Assembly: GCA_022448765.1 (NCBI GenBank)
Contig: JAKUTI010000181.1
Span: 1 to 5,747, forward strand
From: Pseudomonadales bacterium
Lineage (GTDB): Bacteria; Pseudomonadota; Gammaproteobacteria; Pseudomonadales; Azotimanducaceae
Direction: 5' to 3'
DNA: 5,747 nt
This document shows, one piece after another, positions 1 through 5,747 of this stretch. Under the pieces are notes generated by a model that saw only the letters and a program-made list of their open reading frames with translations, ran no database searches and was not told the DNA's origin. The translations under genes and the position numbers were made by a program. Each line of letters begins with the position of its first letter. The stretch's first letter is position 1.

Positions 1-364
1 TTCCAATGGCATTGCATTGTTTTTCGTTGGTGTGTTTGACGTGTCGACCAGGTAGCCGATTCGATAGCAACATGGGCTTACCTAATCGATAGACTTCGCG
101 AGCTCCCCCTTCCGACGCCAGTACGGGTGCTACAGGCAAATCGTTGCGATGCGCCACGTCGAGAACTTGGACCATCAAATCGTTGTGATGACTCGTCGAT
201 TCAACCACGGTAAGTACGTATTCGGCGTCCAGGCTTGTGCGTAAGAAATAGTTTGTGTTTTCGACCCCGTCATCGGCCGGCCAGTATTCGACAAGCGAGC
301 CCACGTCATATTGTTTGATGACATCGGCGACCACGTCTTCAGAAAGTTCGGTTACGACGGCCAC
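1..364 (-). CDS. thrB: Homoserine kinase (ThrB, aminoglycoside-phosphotransferase-like type), 5' part only
   Basis: Homoserine kinase phosphorylates L-homoserine with ATP to O-phosphohomoserine, the step before threonine synthase, in the cytoplasm. The minus strand encodes 121 residues before the window edge; a full enzyme of this family has a little over 300. Visible family features are GVENTNYFLRT (residues 33-43, nucleotide-binding N-lobe), YVLTVVE (49-55, normally YVLTLFE), LPVAPVL (76-82) and GKPMLLSNRLPGRH (96-109). The pattern matches the Pseudomonas-type ThrB with its APH fold, not the GHMP-kinase ThrB of E. coli. The catalytic HxD and metal-binding motifs would lie beyond the edge and cannot be checked. 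The start is the GTG at 364-362, because an in-frame TAA lies five codons upstream and no ATG intervenes; no strong Shine-Dalgarno is visible. It is divergent from polA. The identification rests on remembered family motifs and on gene context. Confidence 0.9.
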   Translation of the reverse strand, partial: MAVVTELSEDVVADVIKQYDVGSLVEYWPADDGVENTNYFLRTSLDAEYVLTVVESTSHHNDLMVQVLDVAHRNDLPVAPVLASEGGAREVYRLGKPMLLSNRLPGRHVKHTNEKQCNAIG

Positions 365-526
365 GGCAGTGGTTATTTATTCCCGAAATGTTGACGCGCG
401 GAAACTGTGTCCGCTGCTTTAAAGACGCCTCGCACACAGTGGCAAACGTCAATTCGGACGGTTAAGAAGGGGTCAGAAGTCATACTTCAAGAGCGTTGTG
501 GTAGGGTCGAGGCGGGGGAATTTAAC
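365..526. promoter_or_regulatory. Divergent thrB/polA intergenic region
   Basis: This 162-base spacer must hold the 5' leaders of both thrB (leftward) and polA (rightward). I found no convincing promoter pair. TTGACG at 391-396 is a good -35 on the plus strand but has no acceptable -10 at 16-18 bases. A perfect inverted repeat, GAAGT-CAT-ACTTC, lies at 476-488 in the polA leader and could be an operator or a small hairpin. A GTG at 407 would open the polA frame 40 codons early, but those residues resemble no PolA N-terminus. The 162-base extent is well supported because both flanking starts are; the regulatory content is inference. Confidence 0.5.
509..519 (+). promoter_or_regulatory. polA ribosome binding site
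   Basis: A purine-rich stretch, GAGGCGGGGGA, ends seven bases before the ATG at 527. It supports that ATG as the polA start over the upstream in-frame GTG at 407, whose own upstream sequence has no comparable purine run. Confidence 0.6.
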
Positions 527-3211
527 ATGGCGAATGCCAAACCGTTACTGCTCGTCGATGGTTCTTCTTACCTGTTTCGGGCGTACCACGCGCTCCCCGA
601 TCTCCGCACTACCGACGGAGCCGCGACGGGCGCGGTACGAGGCGTAATCGCGATGCTACGACGGTTAAGCAAGGACTTTGCGGGCAGCCCGATTGCGGTC
701 GTTTTTGATGCCGGAGGCAAAACGTTTCGTAACGATCTTTTTTCAGAATACAAAGCCAATCGGCCGCCGATGCCCGACGACTTACGCGAGCAGATTGGGC
801 CCATTCACGAAATTATCCGAGCCATGGGGCTACCGTTGATTATCTCACCCGGGGTCGAAGCCGACGATGTAATCGGAACGCTGGCAGCTCAAGCTAGCGT
901 GGCAAATCGGCCGACAATTATCTCGACGTCGGACAAGGACATGGCCCAGCTCGTCAATGAACACGTGTCCCTCGTTAATACCATGACAGACACGAAGCTT
1001 GATCGTGACGGCGTTAAAGAACGATTTGGCGTATGGCCTGAACAAATTATCGACTACCTCGCGCTGATGGGCGATGCCTCGGACAACATCCCGGGGGTGC
1101 CGAAGGTGGGGCCAAAGACGGCGGCAAAGTGGCTGGAAAGCTACGGCAATCTTGAAGGCGTGATTGCTAACGCCAGCGCCATCAAGGGCAAAGTCGGAGA
1201 AAGTCTCAGAGACAGCCTTGACCAACTCTCGGTTTCTCGAACCTTGGCGACAATCAAATGTGACGTCGCGTTAGATATTCATCTCGATGGTCTGCATTCG
1301 GTCCCGACAGACACAGATGCGCTACGGGAATTGTTTGCGCGGTTCGAATTTAAATCGTGGTCGGCCGAGCTGGGCGAAGAGTCAACGACGGGCGAGGCTG
1401 CCCCGGCTTCGGGAGATTATCGCGTTGTTAAAACTGCGGAAGGTTTGGATACGGTTGTTGACGAGATCAGCAAGACCCAAAGCTTCGCTATCGAAATCGT
1501 AACGGAGACACCCGACTACATGACGGGAAAAATTGTTGGTATAGCAATTGCGACGCGGAGTGGAGCCGGTGCCTATATTCCGTTGGGGCACGAAGAGCCG
1601 GAACAATTGGACCGAGAGCTGGTTGTGAAGCGGCTTGCCCCCCTCCTTGAGGACAGTCAAATATTAAAGACGGGACACGACTTGAAGTTCCAAAGGAACG
1701 TGTTTGCACTCGATGACGTTGCGCTTGCCGGCATCGCGAATGACACAATGCTTCAATCTTACGTCGTCGACAGCGTTGGCTCTCGGGGACATAAGCTCGT
1801 TGATTTGTCGGCGAGATATTCGGATACATCGCTTGTTCCGATCGACTCGGTCGTAGGAAAGGGTGCGAAACGGATTCCCTGGGCGACGGTTGGGGTTGAA
1901 GCGGCGTGTCAGTTTGCGGCACAGCGCGCCGACGCGGTGCTGCGTCTTGATCAAGATCTCCGGCCACACCTCGAAGCACAGCCCTCGCTGGTGTCGGTCT
2001 ACGAAGAGCTAGAGCTACCTCTTCTGAAGGTTCTTTCAGAGATGGAACAAAATGGCACGCTGATTGATGCGGCAATGTTGGCGCAACAAAGCAAAGAGCT
2101 TTCACGCCGTATGGCCTCATTGCAGGCGAACGCGTTCGAACTCGCTGGCGAAGAGTTTAACTTAGGGTCGCCGAAACAATTGCAAGAGATCCTTTACGAC
2201 AAATTATCGCTCCCGGCGCTGCGCAAGACGCAAAAAGGGCAGCGTTCGACGGCGGAGCCGGTATTGCAAGAACTCGCTCAAGAATTTGAGTTGCCTAAAG
2301 TTATTTTAGAGTTCCGCTCAGCCTCAAAGCTGAAATCAACGTACACGGACGCTCTCCCAGAACAAATTAGTTCGATTACTGGCCGTGTACATACTTCGTA
2401 TCACCAGGCCGTTACTGCAACGGGACGACTTTCCTCTTCAGACCCCAATTTGCAAAACATACCCATACGCACCGCGGATGGTCGGAAGATTCGACAGGCC
2501 TTTGTGGCGCCGGAGGGGTTCCGATTGGTTGCTGCAGACTATTCCCAGATCGAGTTGCGAATCATGGCGCATCTTTCGGGCGACGAGGGGCTTTGCTCTG
2601 CTTTTGCTCAAGGGTTCGACGTGCATCGAGCAACAGCAGCGGAAGTTTTTGCGGAAGATGTCGATGCGGTTAGCGACGAACAACGACGTAGTGCCAAAGC
2701 CATCAACTTTGGGCTCATCTACGGTATGTCCGCGTTCGGGCTGGGGAGACAGTTGGGCATCCCGCGAAACCTCGCGCAGGGATACATGGATCGATATTTC
2801 GAACGATACCCGGGGGTTCGAGACTATATGGACCAGATACGAGCCAGAGCTGCGGATGACGGATTTGTCGAAACGGTATTTGGTCGGCGGTTGTATCTAC
2901 CAGAAATCAACGCAAGCAATGTGCCGAGGAGACAGGCAGCCGAGCGAACGGCGATTAATGCGCCTATGCAGGGTACCGCGGCAGATATCATTAAGCGTGC
3001 CATGCTTGCCGTGAACGAGCGTCTTAAAGACAGTGCTCTTGACGCCAAAATGGTGATGCAGGTTCATGACGAGTTGGTATTTGAAGTTGCCGAAGACGAC
3101 GTGGAGGAACTCGTGGCGGTAGTTGAAGAGGCCATGACCGGAGCCGCGTCGCTCGATGTGCCTTTGGTCGTCGATACGGGCGTCGGCATTAATTGGGATG
3201 AGGCACACTGA
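527..3211 (+). CDS. polA: DNA polymerase I, with a predicted inactive 3'-5' proofreading site
   Basis: DNA polymerase I removes RNA primers and fills gaps during lagging-strand replication and excision repair. The protein has 894 residues, slightly shorter than the 928 of E. coli. The 5'-nuclease domain (about 1-290) keeps its acidic metal ligands: D11, D61, E111/D113/D114, D136/D138 and D183/D186, followed by the helix-3-turn-helix NIPGVPKVGPKTA. The 3'-5' exonuclease domain (about 300-480) is full size, but the catalytic carboxylates are replaced: E323 and V325 (E. coli D355, E357), Q389 (D424) and R467 (D501), with F463 for Y497. The polymerase domain (about 490-894) is intact: motif A DYSQIELR with D671, O-helix RRSAKAINFGLIYG with R720, K724, F728 and Y732, and motif C VHDE with D848. 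Phe at 728 is the usual residue that discriminates against dideoxynucleotides. The start is ATG 527, where the family N-terminus (KPLLLVDGSSYLFRAYHALP) begins and a purine-rich site precedes it; an in-frame GTG at 407 would add 40 unrelated residues. The E. coli numbering is from memory. Confidence 0.97.
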   Translation: MANAKPLLLVDGSSYLFRAYHALPDLRTTDGAATGAVRGVIAMLRRLSKDFAGSPIAVVFDAGGKTFRNDLFSEYKANRPPMPDDLREQIGPIHEIIRAMGLPLIISPGVEADDVIGTLAAQASVANRPTIISTSDKDMAQLVNEHVSLVNTMTDTKLDRDGVKERFGVWPEQIIDYLALMGDASDNIPGVPKVGPKTAAKWLESYGNLEGVIANASAIKGKVGESLRDSLDQLSVSRTLATIKCDVALDIHLDGLHSVPTDTDALRELFARFEFKSWSAELGEESTTGEAAPASGDYRVVKTAEGLDTVVDEISKTQSFAIEIVTETPDYMTGKIVGIAIATRSGAGAYIPLGHEEPEQLDRELVVKRLAPLLEDSQILKTGHDLKFQRNVFALDDVALAGIANDTMLQSYVVDSVGSRGHKLVDLSARYSDTSLVPIDSVVGKGAKRIPWATVGVEAACQFAAQRADAVLRLDQDLRPHLEAQPSLVSVYEELELPLLKVLSEMEQNGTLIDAAMLAQQSKELSRRMASLQANAFELAGEEFNLGSPKQLQEILYDKLSLPALRKTQKGQRSTAEPVLQELAQEFELPKVILEFRSASKLKSTYTDALPEQISSITGRVHTSYHQAVTATGRLSSSDPNLQNIPIRTADGRKIRQAFVAPEGFRLVAADYSQIELRIMAHLSGDEGLCSAFAQGFDVHRATAAEVFAEDVDAVSDEQRRSAKAINFGLIYGMSAFGLGRQLGIPRNLAQGYMDRYFERYPGVRDYMDQIRARAADDGFVETVFGRRLYLPEINASNVPRRQAAERTAINAPMQGTAADIIKRAMLAVNERLKDSALDAKMVMQVHDELVFEVAEDDVEELVAVVEEAMTGAASLDVPLVVDTGVGINWDEAH

Positions 3212-3217
3212 TCGAGA

Positions 3218-3826
3218 CTATGCGTGGGTTGAATCCAATAGAAACCCAGTAACTACTTCGAGCGCTTCAGCGGATCCAAGCCCCGTTTTTGCGGAAAACA
3301 TGACCGACAAGGTTTCTGTCGCACCATCTAAGGCCGAATCGACCGATCTTGCGGCGGCGATACGTGCCCCCTGCTTCAACTTGTCCGCTTTATTCATAAG
3401 GATCAACATCGGCATTTCGGCTGCGATGCCCCACTCAATCATGTGCACATCAAAGGGTTGTAAAGGGTGCCGAATGTCCATAACGAGGACTACGGCGTTT
3501 AGGTTCGAGCGCAACTCCAAATAATCGTCAACGGCCTTGCCCCAAGACTTCTGGCGGCTTTTGCTAGCTTTCGCATAGCCGTAACCGGGCAAGTCGACGA
3601 GTCGTCCGCCGAGATTGGTTGCGAAAAAATTGATCAACTGGGTGCGCCCTGGTGTTTTGCTGACGCGGGCGAGGTTTCGAGATCCAGTGAGGCAATTCAA
3701 GGTGCTCGACTTTCCGGCGTTAGATCGTCCGGCAAACGCGACCTCTGGGAGAGCGTCCATGGGACAGTTCGCTAGCGAATCGGCGCTGGTGAGGAAACTC
3801 GCTTCAATTTGCGGCGTCTTCGGCAT
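3218..3826 (-). CDS. engB: Ribosome biogenesis GTP-binding protein EngB/YsxC/YihA
   Basis: EngB is a TrmE-Era-type cytoplasmic GTPase needed for late 50S ribosomal subunit assembly and is essential in several bacteria. The 202-residue product has all the G motifs: G1 GRSNAGKS at 33-40, G2 region SKTPGRTQLIN at 56-66 (the characteristic switch I sequence of this family), G3 DLPG at 78-81, G4 NKAD at 145-148 and G5 SAK at 178-180. The family sequence MDIRHPL appears at 116-122. Length is normal. The frame opens further upstream at 3898, but the ATG at 3826 gives the family-like N-terminus and leaves room for the divergent promoter, so I chose it; its ribosome binding site is weak. The gene converges on polA with six bases between stop codons and diverges from dsbA. 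Confidence 0.95.
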   Translation of the reverse strand: MPKTPQIEASFLTSADSLANCPMDALPEVAFAGRSNAGKSSTLNCLTGSRNLARVSKTPGRTQLINFFATNLGGRLVDLPGYGYAKASKSRQKSWGKAVDDYLELRSNLNAVVLVMDIRHPLQPFDVHMIEWGIAAEMPMLILMNKADKLKQGARIAAARSVDSALDGATETLSVMFSAKTGLGSAEALEVVTGFLLDSTHA

Positions 3827-3844
3827 GTGAATCCGTAACCCGGT

Positions 3845-3853
3845 TGCTATAAT
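3845..3853 (+). promoter_or_regulatory. Extended -10 promoter of dsbA
   Basis: TGCTATAAT is a perfect extended -10 element (TGn plus TATAAT). Transcription would start near 3860, about 48 bases before the dsbA ATG. At 16-18 base spacing there is no good -35 hexamer; the best candidates overlap the engB start codon. An extended -10 can work without a strong -35. This gives dsbA its own sigma70-type promoter. The call comes directly from the sequence; activity is inferred. Confidence 0.65.
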
Positions 3854-3898
3854 CGCGCGCCGCGAAAGTGGACTCAGTTTACCATCACGCTGTGTCAC

Positions 3899-3902
3899 GG
3901 AG
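3899..3902 (+). promoter_or_regulatory. dsbA ribosome binding site
   Basis: GGAG ends five bases before the ATG at 3908, close to ideal spacing. Its last G is also the first base of an in-frame GTG at 3902, so that GTG cannot be the start that uses this site. This decides the dsbA start in favour of ATG 3908. Confidence 0.65.
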
Positions 3903-3907
3903 TGCCT

Positions 3908-4582
3908 ATGTATTTATCTGTAAAGAAAGCGATCATTTTCGTTGCGACTGCGTGGTTTGCGGGCACAGGCTTGGCTCAAGAATCGGATACTGACTTTCTG
4001 GGCACACCTAAATTTGTCGAGGGCAAGCACTACGTTCGGATTCCGATACGGGTCGAGACCCAAGACCGTGAATCCATCGAAGTCGCTGAAATTTTTTCGT
4101 ATGGATGTATTCATTGCTTCCGATTTGACCCTTTGGTTTCGGTATGGGCTGCCAAGGATCGGGTCGGCGTCGTCTTTCGGCGTGTTCCCGCTGTCTTTGG
4201 TGCGAGCTGGGCACCGCTCGCCGAGCTTTACTATGTCGCGGAGATCCTAGGAGTGCTCGATAAAATCCACGAGCCTATTTTCCGGGCTCTGCACATTGAT
4301 CGGCTGGATCTCCGAGACCGTGCTGCCGTCAGGAGAATATTCAAGAGTGAGGCAGGCGTGGATCCACAAGAGTTCGATAATGTGGTGAAATCTTTCAGTG
4401 TTCGAAGCCGCGTCCAACAAGACGACGCGTTGGTGCGGATGTATCGTGTGGAAGGAGTGCCTTCGATGATTGTCGATGGGATATACCGCGTGGACGCGAA
4501 AATGGCGGGAAGCAATGAGCTTATGCTGGCGGTCGTCGACTTTCTAATTGAGAAAATACGCCTGACGAACCGCAACGGGTAA
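3908..4582 (+). CDS. dsbA: Periplasmic thiol:disulfide oxidase DsbA with a CIHC active site
   Basis: DsbA donates a disulfide to newly exported proteins in the periplasm and is reoxidised by membrane DsbB. The product has 224 residues. Residues 1-23 form a signal peptide: two lysines (6-7), a hydrophobic core IIFVATAWFAG, and probable cleavage after GLA at 23 before QES. The mature part follows the Pseudomonas-type DsbA. EIFSYGCIHCFRFDP holds the CXXC active site, C67-I68-H69-C70, and E61, six residues before C67, matches the buried glutamate of E. coli DsbA (E24 there). The cis-proline loop is GVPSMIVDG with P185. The dipeptide is Ile-His where DsbA usually has Pro-His. A helical insertion domain spans roughly 95-165. 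It has its own extended -10 promoter and a good ribosome binding site. In the Pseudomonas neighbourhood I recall, a cytochrome c4 gene lies between engB and dsbA; it is absent here. A DsbA-like protein with a specialised substrate remains possible, but family and context favour DsbA itself. Confidence 0.92.
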   Translation: MYLSVKKAIIFVATAWFAGTGLAQESDTDFLGTPKFVEGKHYVRIPIRVETQDRESIEVAEIFSYGCIHCFRFDPLVSVWAAKDRVGVVFRRVPAVFGASWAPLAELYYVAEILGVLDKIHEPIFRALHIDRLDLRDRAAVRRIFKSEAGVDPQEFDNVVKSFSVRSRVQQDDALVRMYRVEGVPSMIVDGIYRVDAKMAGSNELMLAVVDFLIEKIRLTNRNG

Positions 4583-4667
4583 TCCGGCGTCTTAAAGTCC
4601 GTGGCCGGTTGCACGATGGCCTTTATTTCGCGGAACGCCGTTTCTCTATTGCAACGTATCACTCGAT

Positions 4668-4672
4668 AGGAG
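4668..4672 (+). promoter_or_regulatory. xylB ribosome binding site
   Basis: AGGAG lies 12 bases upstream of the ATG at 4685. The spacing is a little long, but this is the only strong Shine-Dalgarno-like match near the start, and the protein N-terminus MYLGIDLGT fits the family exactly at that ATG. Confidence 0.5.
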
Positions 4673-4684
4673 CGACCAAAACCA

Positions 4685-5747
4685 ATGTATCTTGGCATCG
4701 ATCTCGGAACGTCTTCTGTGAAAGTCGTTGTTGTTGATGACGAAGGACTTGTTCAAGACGAAGCAAGCGTGCCGCTGCGTGTGCAAATCCCTGGAGTCGG
4801 GATGAGCGAACAACACCCGAATGACTGGTGGGTGGCGGTCGAGGACGCCGTTTCCCAACTTGAGGGCTGGTCTCGGGGTGTCCGAGCCATTGGCCTTTCG
4901 GGACAAATGCATGGCGCGACACTGACGAACAAAGATGGCGAGCCGTTACGCAACGCAATTTTGTGGAACGACGCTCGTGCCGATAAAGAGTGTGCCGAGT
5001 TGGAAAAACGAGTCGATGTGAAAGGCATTACGGGAAACGTTGCCATGGCAGGGTTTACGGCGCCAAAACTTGCATGGGTACGTTCACACGAACGCGAAAT
5101 TTTTGCTGCGACAGCAAAAGTTCTGCTGCCCAAGGATTTCGTGCGGTTTTGCATGACGGGGGTTTTTGCTACGGAGATGTCTGATGCTTCGGGGACGCTA
5201 TGGCTTGATGTAAATAAACGACGCTGGTCCGAGGAAATGTTAGAGGCAACCGACATGACCTTATCTCATATGCCGGAGCTTTTCGAAGGCAGCGACGTGA
5301 CCGCAGTCCTTTCCGCCGAAGTGGCCGAACGCTGGAATATGAACCGGGTGCCGGTGGTTGGCGGAGCCGGAGATCAAGCTGCCGGTGCGGTGGGCGCCGG
5401 TGCGGTGGACGAAGGGAAAGCGCTCGTGTCGATAGGCACGTCGGGTGTTATTTTTATTCCGGACCGAAAACATTTACCAAACCCTGCGCGTGGTGTTCAC
5501 GCGTTCTGCCACGCGTTGCCCGATCGATGGCATCGAATGGCGGTAACCCTCTCGGCGGCGGGTGCGCTAACGTGGGTTACTCGGATCACGAAGGCGGAGT
5601 CCGAAGCGGCCTTAATCGACGAAATTGAAGCGAATGATGCGAAGGCTGGCCGGGTCTATTTTCTGCCTTATTTGTCGGGCGAGCGAACCCCCCACAATGA
5701 CGCTTTGGCGACTGGTACTTTCGTGGGACTCAGTCACGCGACGGATC
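4685..5747 (+). CDS. xylB: Xylulokinase (FGGY carbohydrate kinase), 3' end cut by the window
   Basis: Xylulokinase phosphorylates D-xylulose with ATP to xylulose 5-phosphate, feeding xylose catabolism into the pentose phosphate pathway in the cytoplasm. 354 residues are visible of a family length near 480-500. The N-terminal actin-like ATPase fold opens with GIDLGTSSVKV (D6). The sugar-binding region has SGQMHGATL (72-80, M75-H76-G77) and ILWNDARAD (92-100). GNVAMAGFTAPKL (118-129), VLLPKDFVRFCMTG (146-159) and MSDASGTLWLDV (165-176) match E. coli XylB nearly residue for residue. The catalytic base is D230 in GGAGDQAAGAVG. VSIGTSGV (248-255) and FLPYLSGERTPHN (326-338) follow. The similarity to XylB specifically, across its whole length, makes another FGGY kinase such as glycerol, ribulo- or gluconokinase unlikely. 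It is separated from dsbA by 102 bases and has its own ribosome binding site. Xylose isomerase, transporter or regulator genes might follow beyond the edge. Confidence 0.93.
   Translation, partial: MYLGIDLGTSSVKVVVVDDEGLVQDEASVPLRVQIPGVGMSEQHPNDWWVAVEDAVSQLEGWSRGVRAIGLSGQMHGATLTNKDGEPLRNAILWNDARADKECAELEKRVDVKGITGNVAMAGFTAPKLAWVRSHEREIFAATAKVLLPKDFVRFCMTGVFATEMSDASGTLWLDVNKRRWSEEMLEATDMTLSHMPELFEGSDVTAVLSAEVAERWNMNRVPVVGGAGDQAAGAVGAGAVDEGKALVSIGTSGVIFIPDRKHLPNPARGVHAFCHALPDRWHRMAVTLSAAGALTWVTRITKAESEAALIDEIEANDAKAGRVYFLPYLSGERTPHNDALATGTFVGLSHATD
5381..5408 (+). repeat. Short tandem repeat inside xylB (13-base unit, 15-base period)
   Basis: GCCGGTGCGGTGG occurs at 5381-5393 and again at 5396-5408. 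It encodes the paired AGAVG / AGAVD at residues 233-242, just after the catalytic D230. E. coli XylB has a similar but less regular stretch here (AGAVGVGMVD), so the repeat probably reflects Gly/Ala-rich coding with biased codons; a local duplication without length change cannot be ruled out. Confidence 0.6.

Noticed and set aside
391..420. A possible polA promoter using TTGACG at 391-396.
   Set aside because: No hexamer at 16-18 bases downstream resembles TATAAT, and TTTAAA at 418-423 is too far away at 21 bases.
407..526. A 40-residue N-terminal extension of PolA starting at the GTG at 407.
   Set aside because: The extra residues match nothing in PolA, the family N-terminus begins at the ATG at 527, and a purine-rich ribosome binding site precedes that ATG.
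1488..2120. A 210-codon open frame on the minus strand inside polA.
   Set aside because: It is antisense to conserved PolA sequence, rich in Arg, Pro and Ser without any domain pattern, and is best explained as a shadow of the real gene.
2385..3014. A 209-codon plus-strand open frame overlapping the polymerase domain of polA.
   Set aside because: It lies wholly within the most conserved part of PolA in another frame and shows no recognisable motif.
3827..3898. A 24-residue upstream extension of EngB starting at 3898.
   Set aside because: It would run through the extended -10 promoter of dsbA, and EngB proteins normally start close to the ATG at 3826.
4603..4628. A possible dsbA terminator: GGCC at 4603-4606 pairing with GGCC at 4618-4621, followed by TTTATTT.
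   Set aside because: The stem is only four base pairs plus a wobble, the loop is long, the T-run is broken, and a competing CCGGC/GCCGG pairing (4584-4588 with 4604-4608) overlaps it.
4753..5256. A 167-codon minus-strand open frame inside xylB.
   Set aside because: It is antisense to strongly conserved XylB sequence, with low-complexity Ser/Thr/Pro composition and no motif.

Overview
The window looks like chromosomal DNA of a gammaproteobacterium. The DNA polymerase I can be followed from end to end against the Escherichia coli enzyme as I remember it. The gene set thrB / polA / engB (ysxC) / dsbA is also the neighbourhood I associate with Pseudomonas and relatives. Base composition is moderate, judged by eye at a little over half G+C. 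I see no mobile element, CRISPR array, tRNA or rRNA, and genus cannot be named from this.

Layout: positions 1-364 hold the 5' part of thrB (homoserine kinase) on the minus strand, cut by the window edge. A 162-base divergent intergenic region (365-526) separates it from polA (527-3211, plus strand, complete). engB, an essential-type ribosome-assembly GTPase (3218-3826, minus strand, complete), converges on polA with only six bases between the stop codons. An 81-base divergent region (3827-3907) carries a clear extended -10 promoter reading towards dsbA (3908-4582, plus strand, complete), a secreted thiol oxidase. After a 102-base gap, xylB (xylulokinase) begins at 4685 and runs off the right edge. 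No gene-free stretch exceeds 300 bases.

The genes do not form one pathway. thrB belongs to threonine synthesis, polA to replication and repair, engB to 50S ribosome assembly, dsbA to periplasmic disulfide formation, and xylB to xylose/xylulose catabolism. The first four form a conserved housekeeping neighbourhood. xylB looks like the start of a sugar-use locus beside it, and its partners would lie to the right.

I found no new multi-gene system. The main oddity is in PolA. The 3'-5' exonuclease domain is present at full size, but all four metal-binding acidic positions are changed (Glu, Val, Gln and Arg instead of Asp, Glu, Asp and Asp), so the protein is predicted to lack proofreading while keeping its 5'-nuclease and polymerase sites. 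A second oddity is the DsbA active site, which reads Cys-Ile-His-Cys instead of Cys-Pro-His-Cys. The cytochrome c4 gene expected between engB and dsbA in Pseudomonas-type order is absent.
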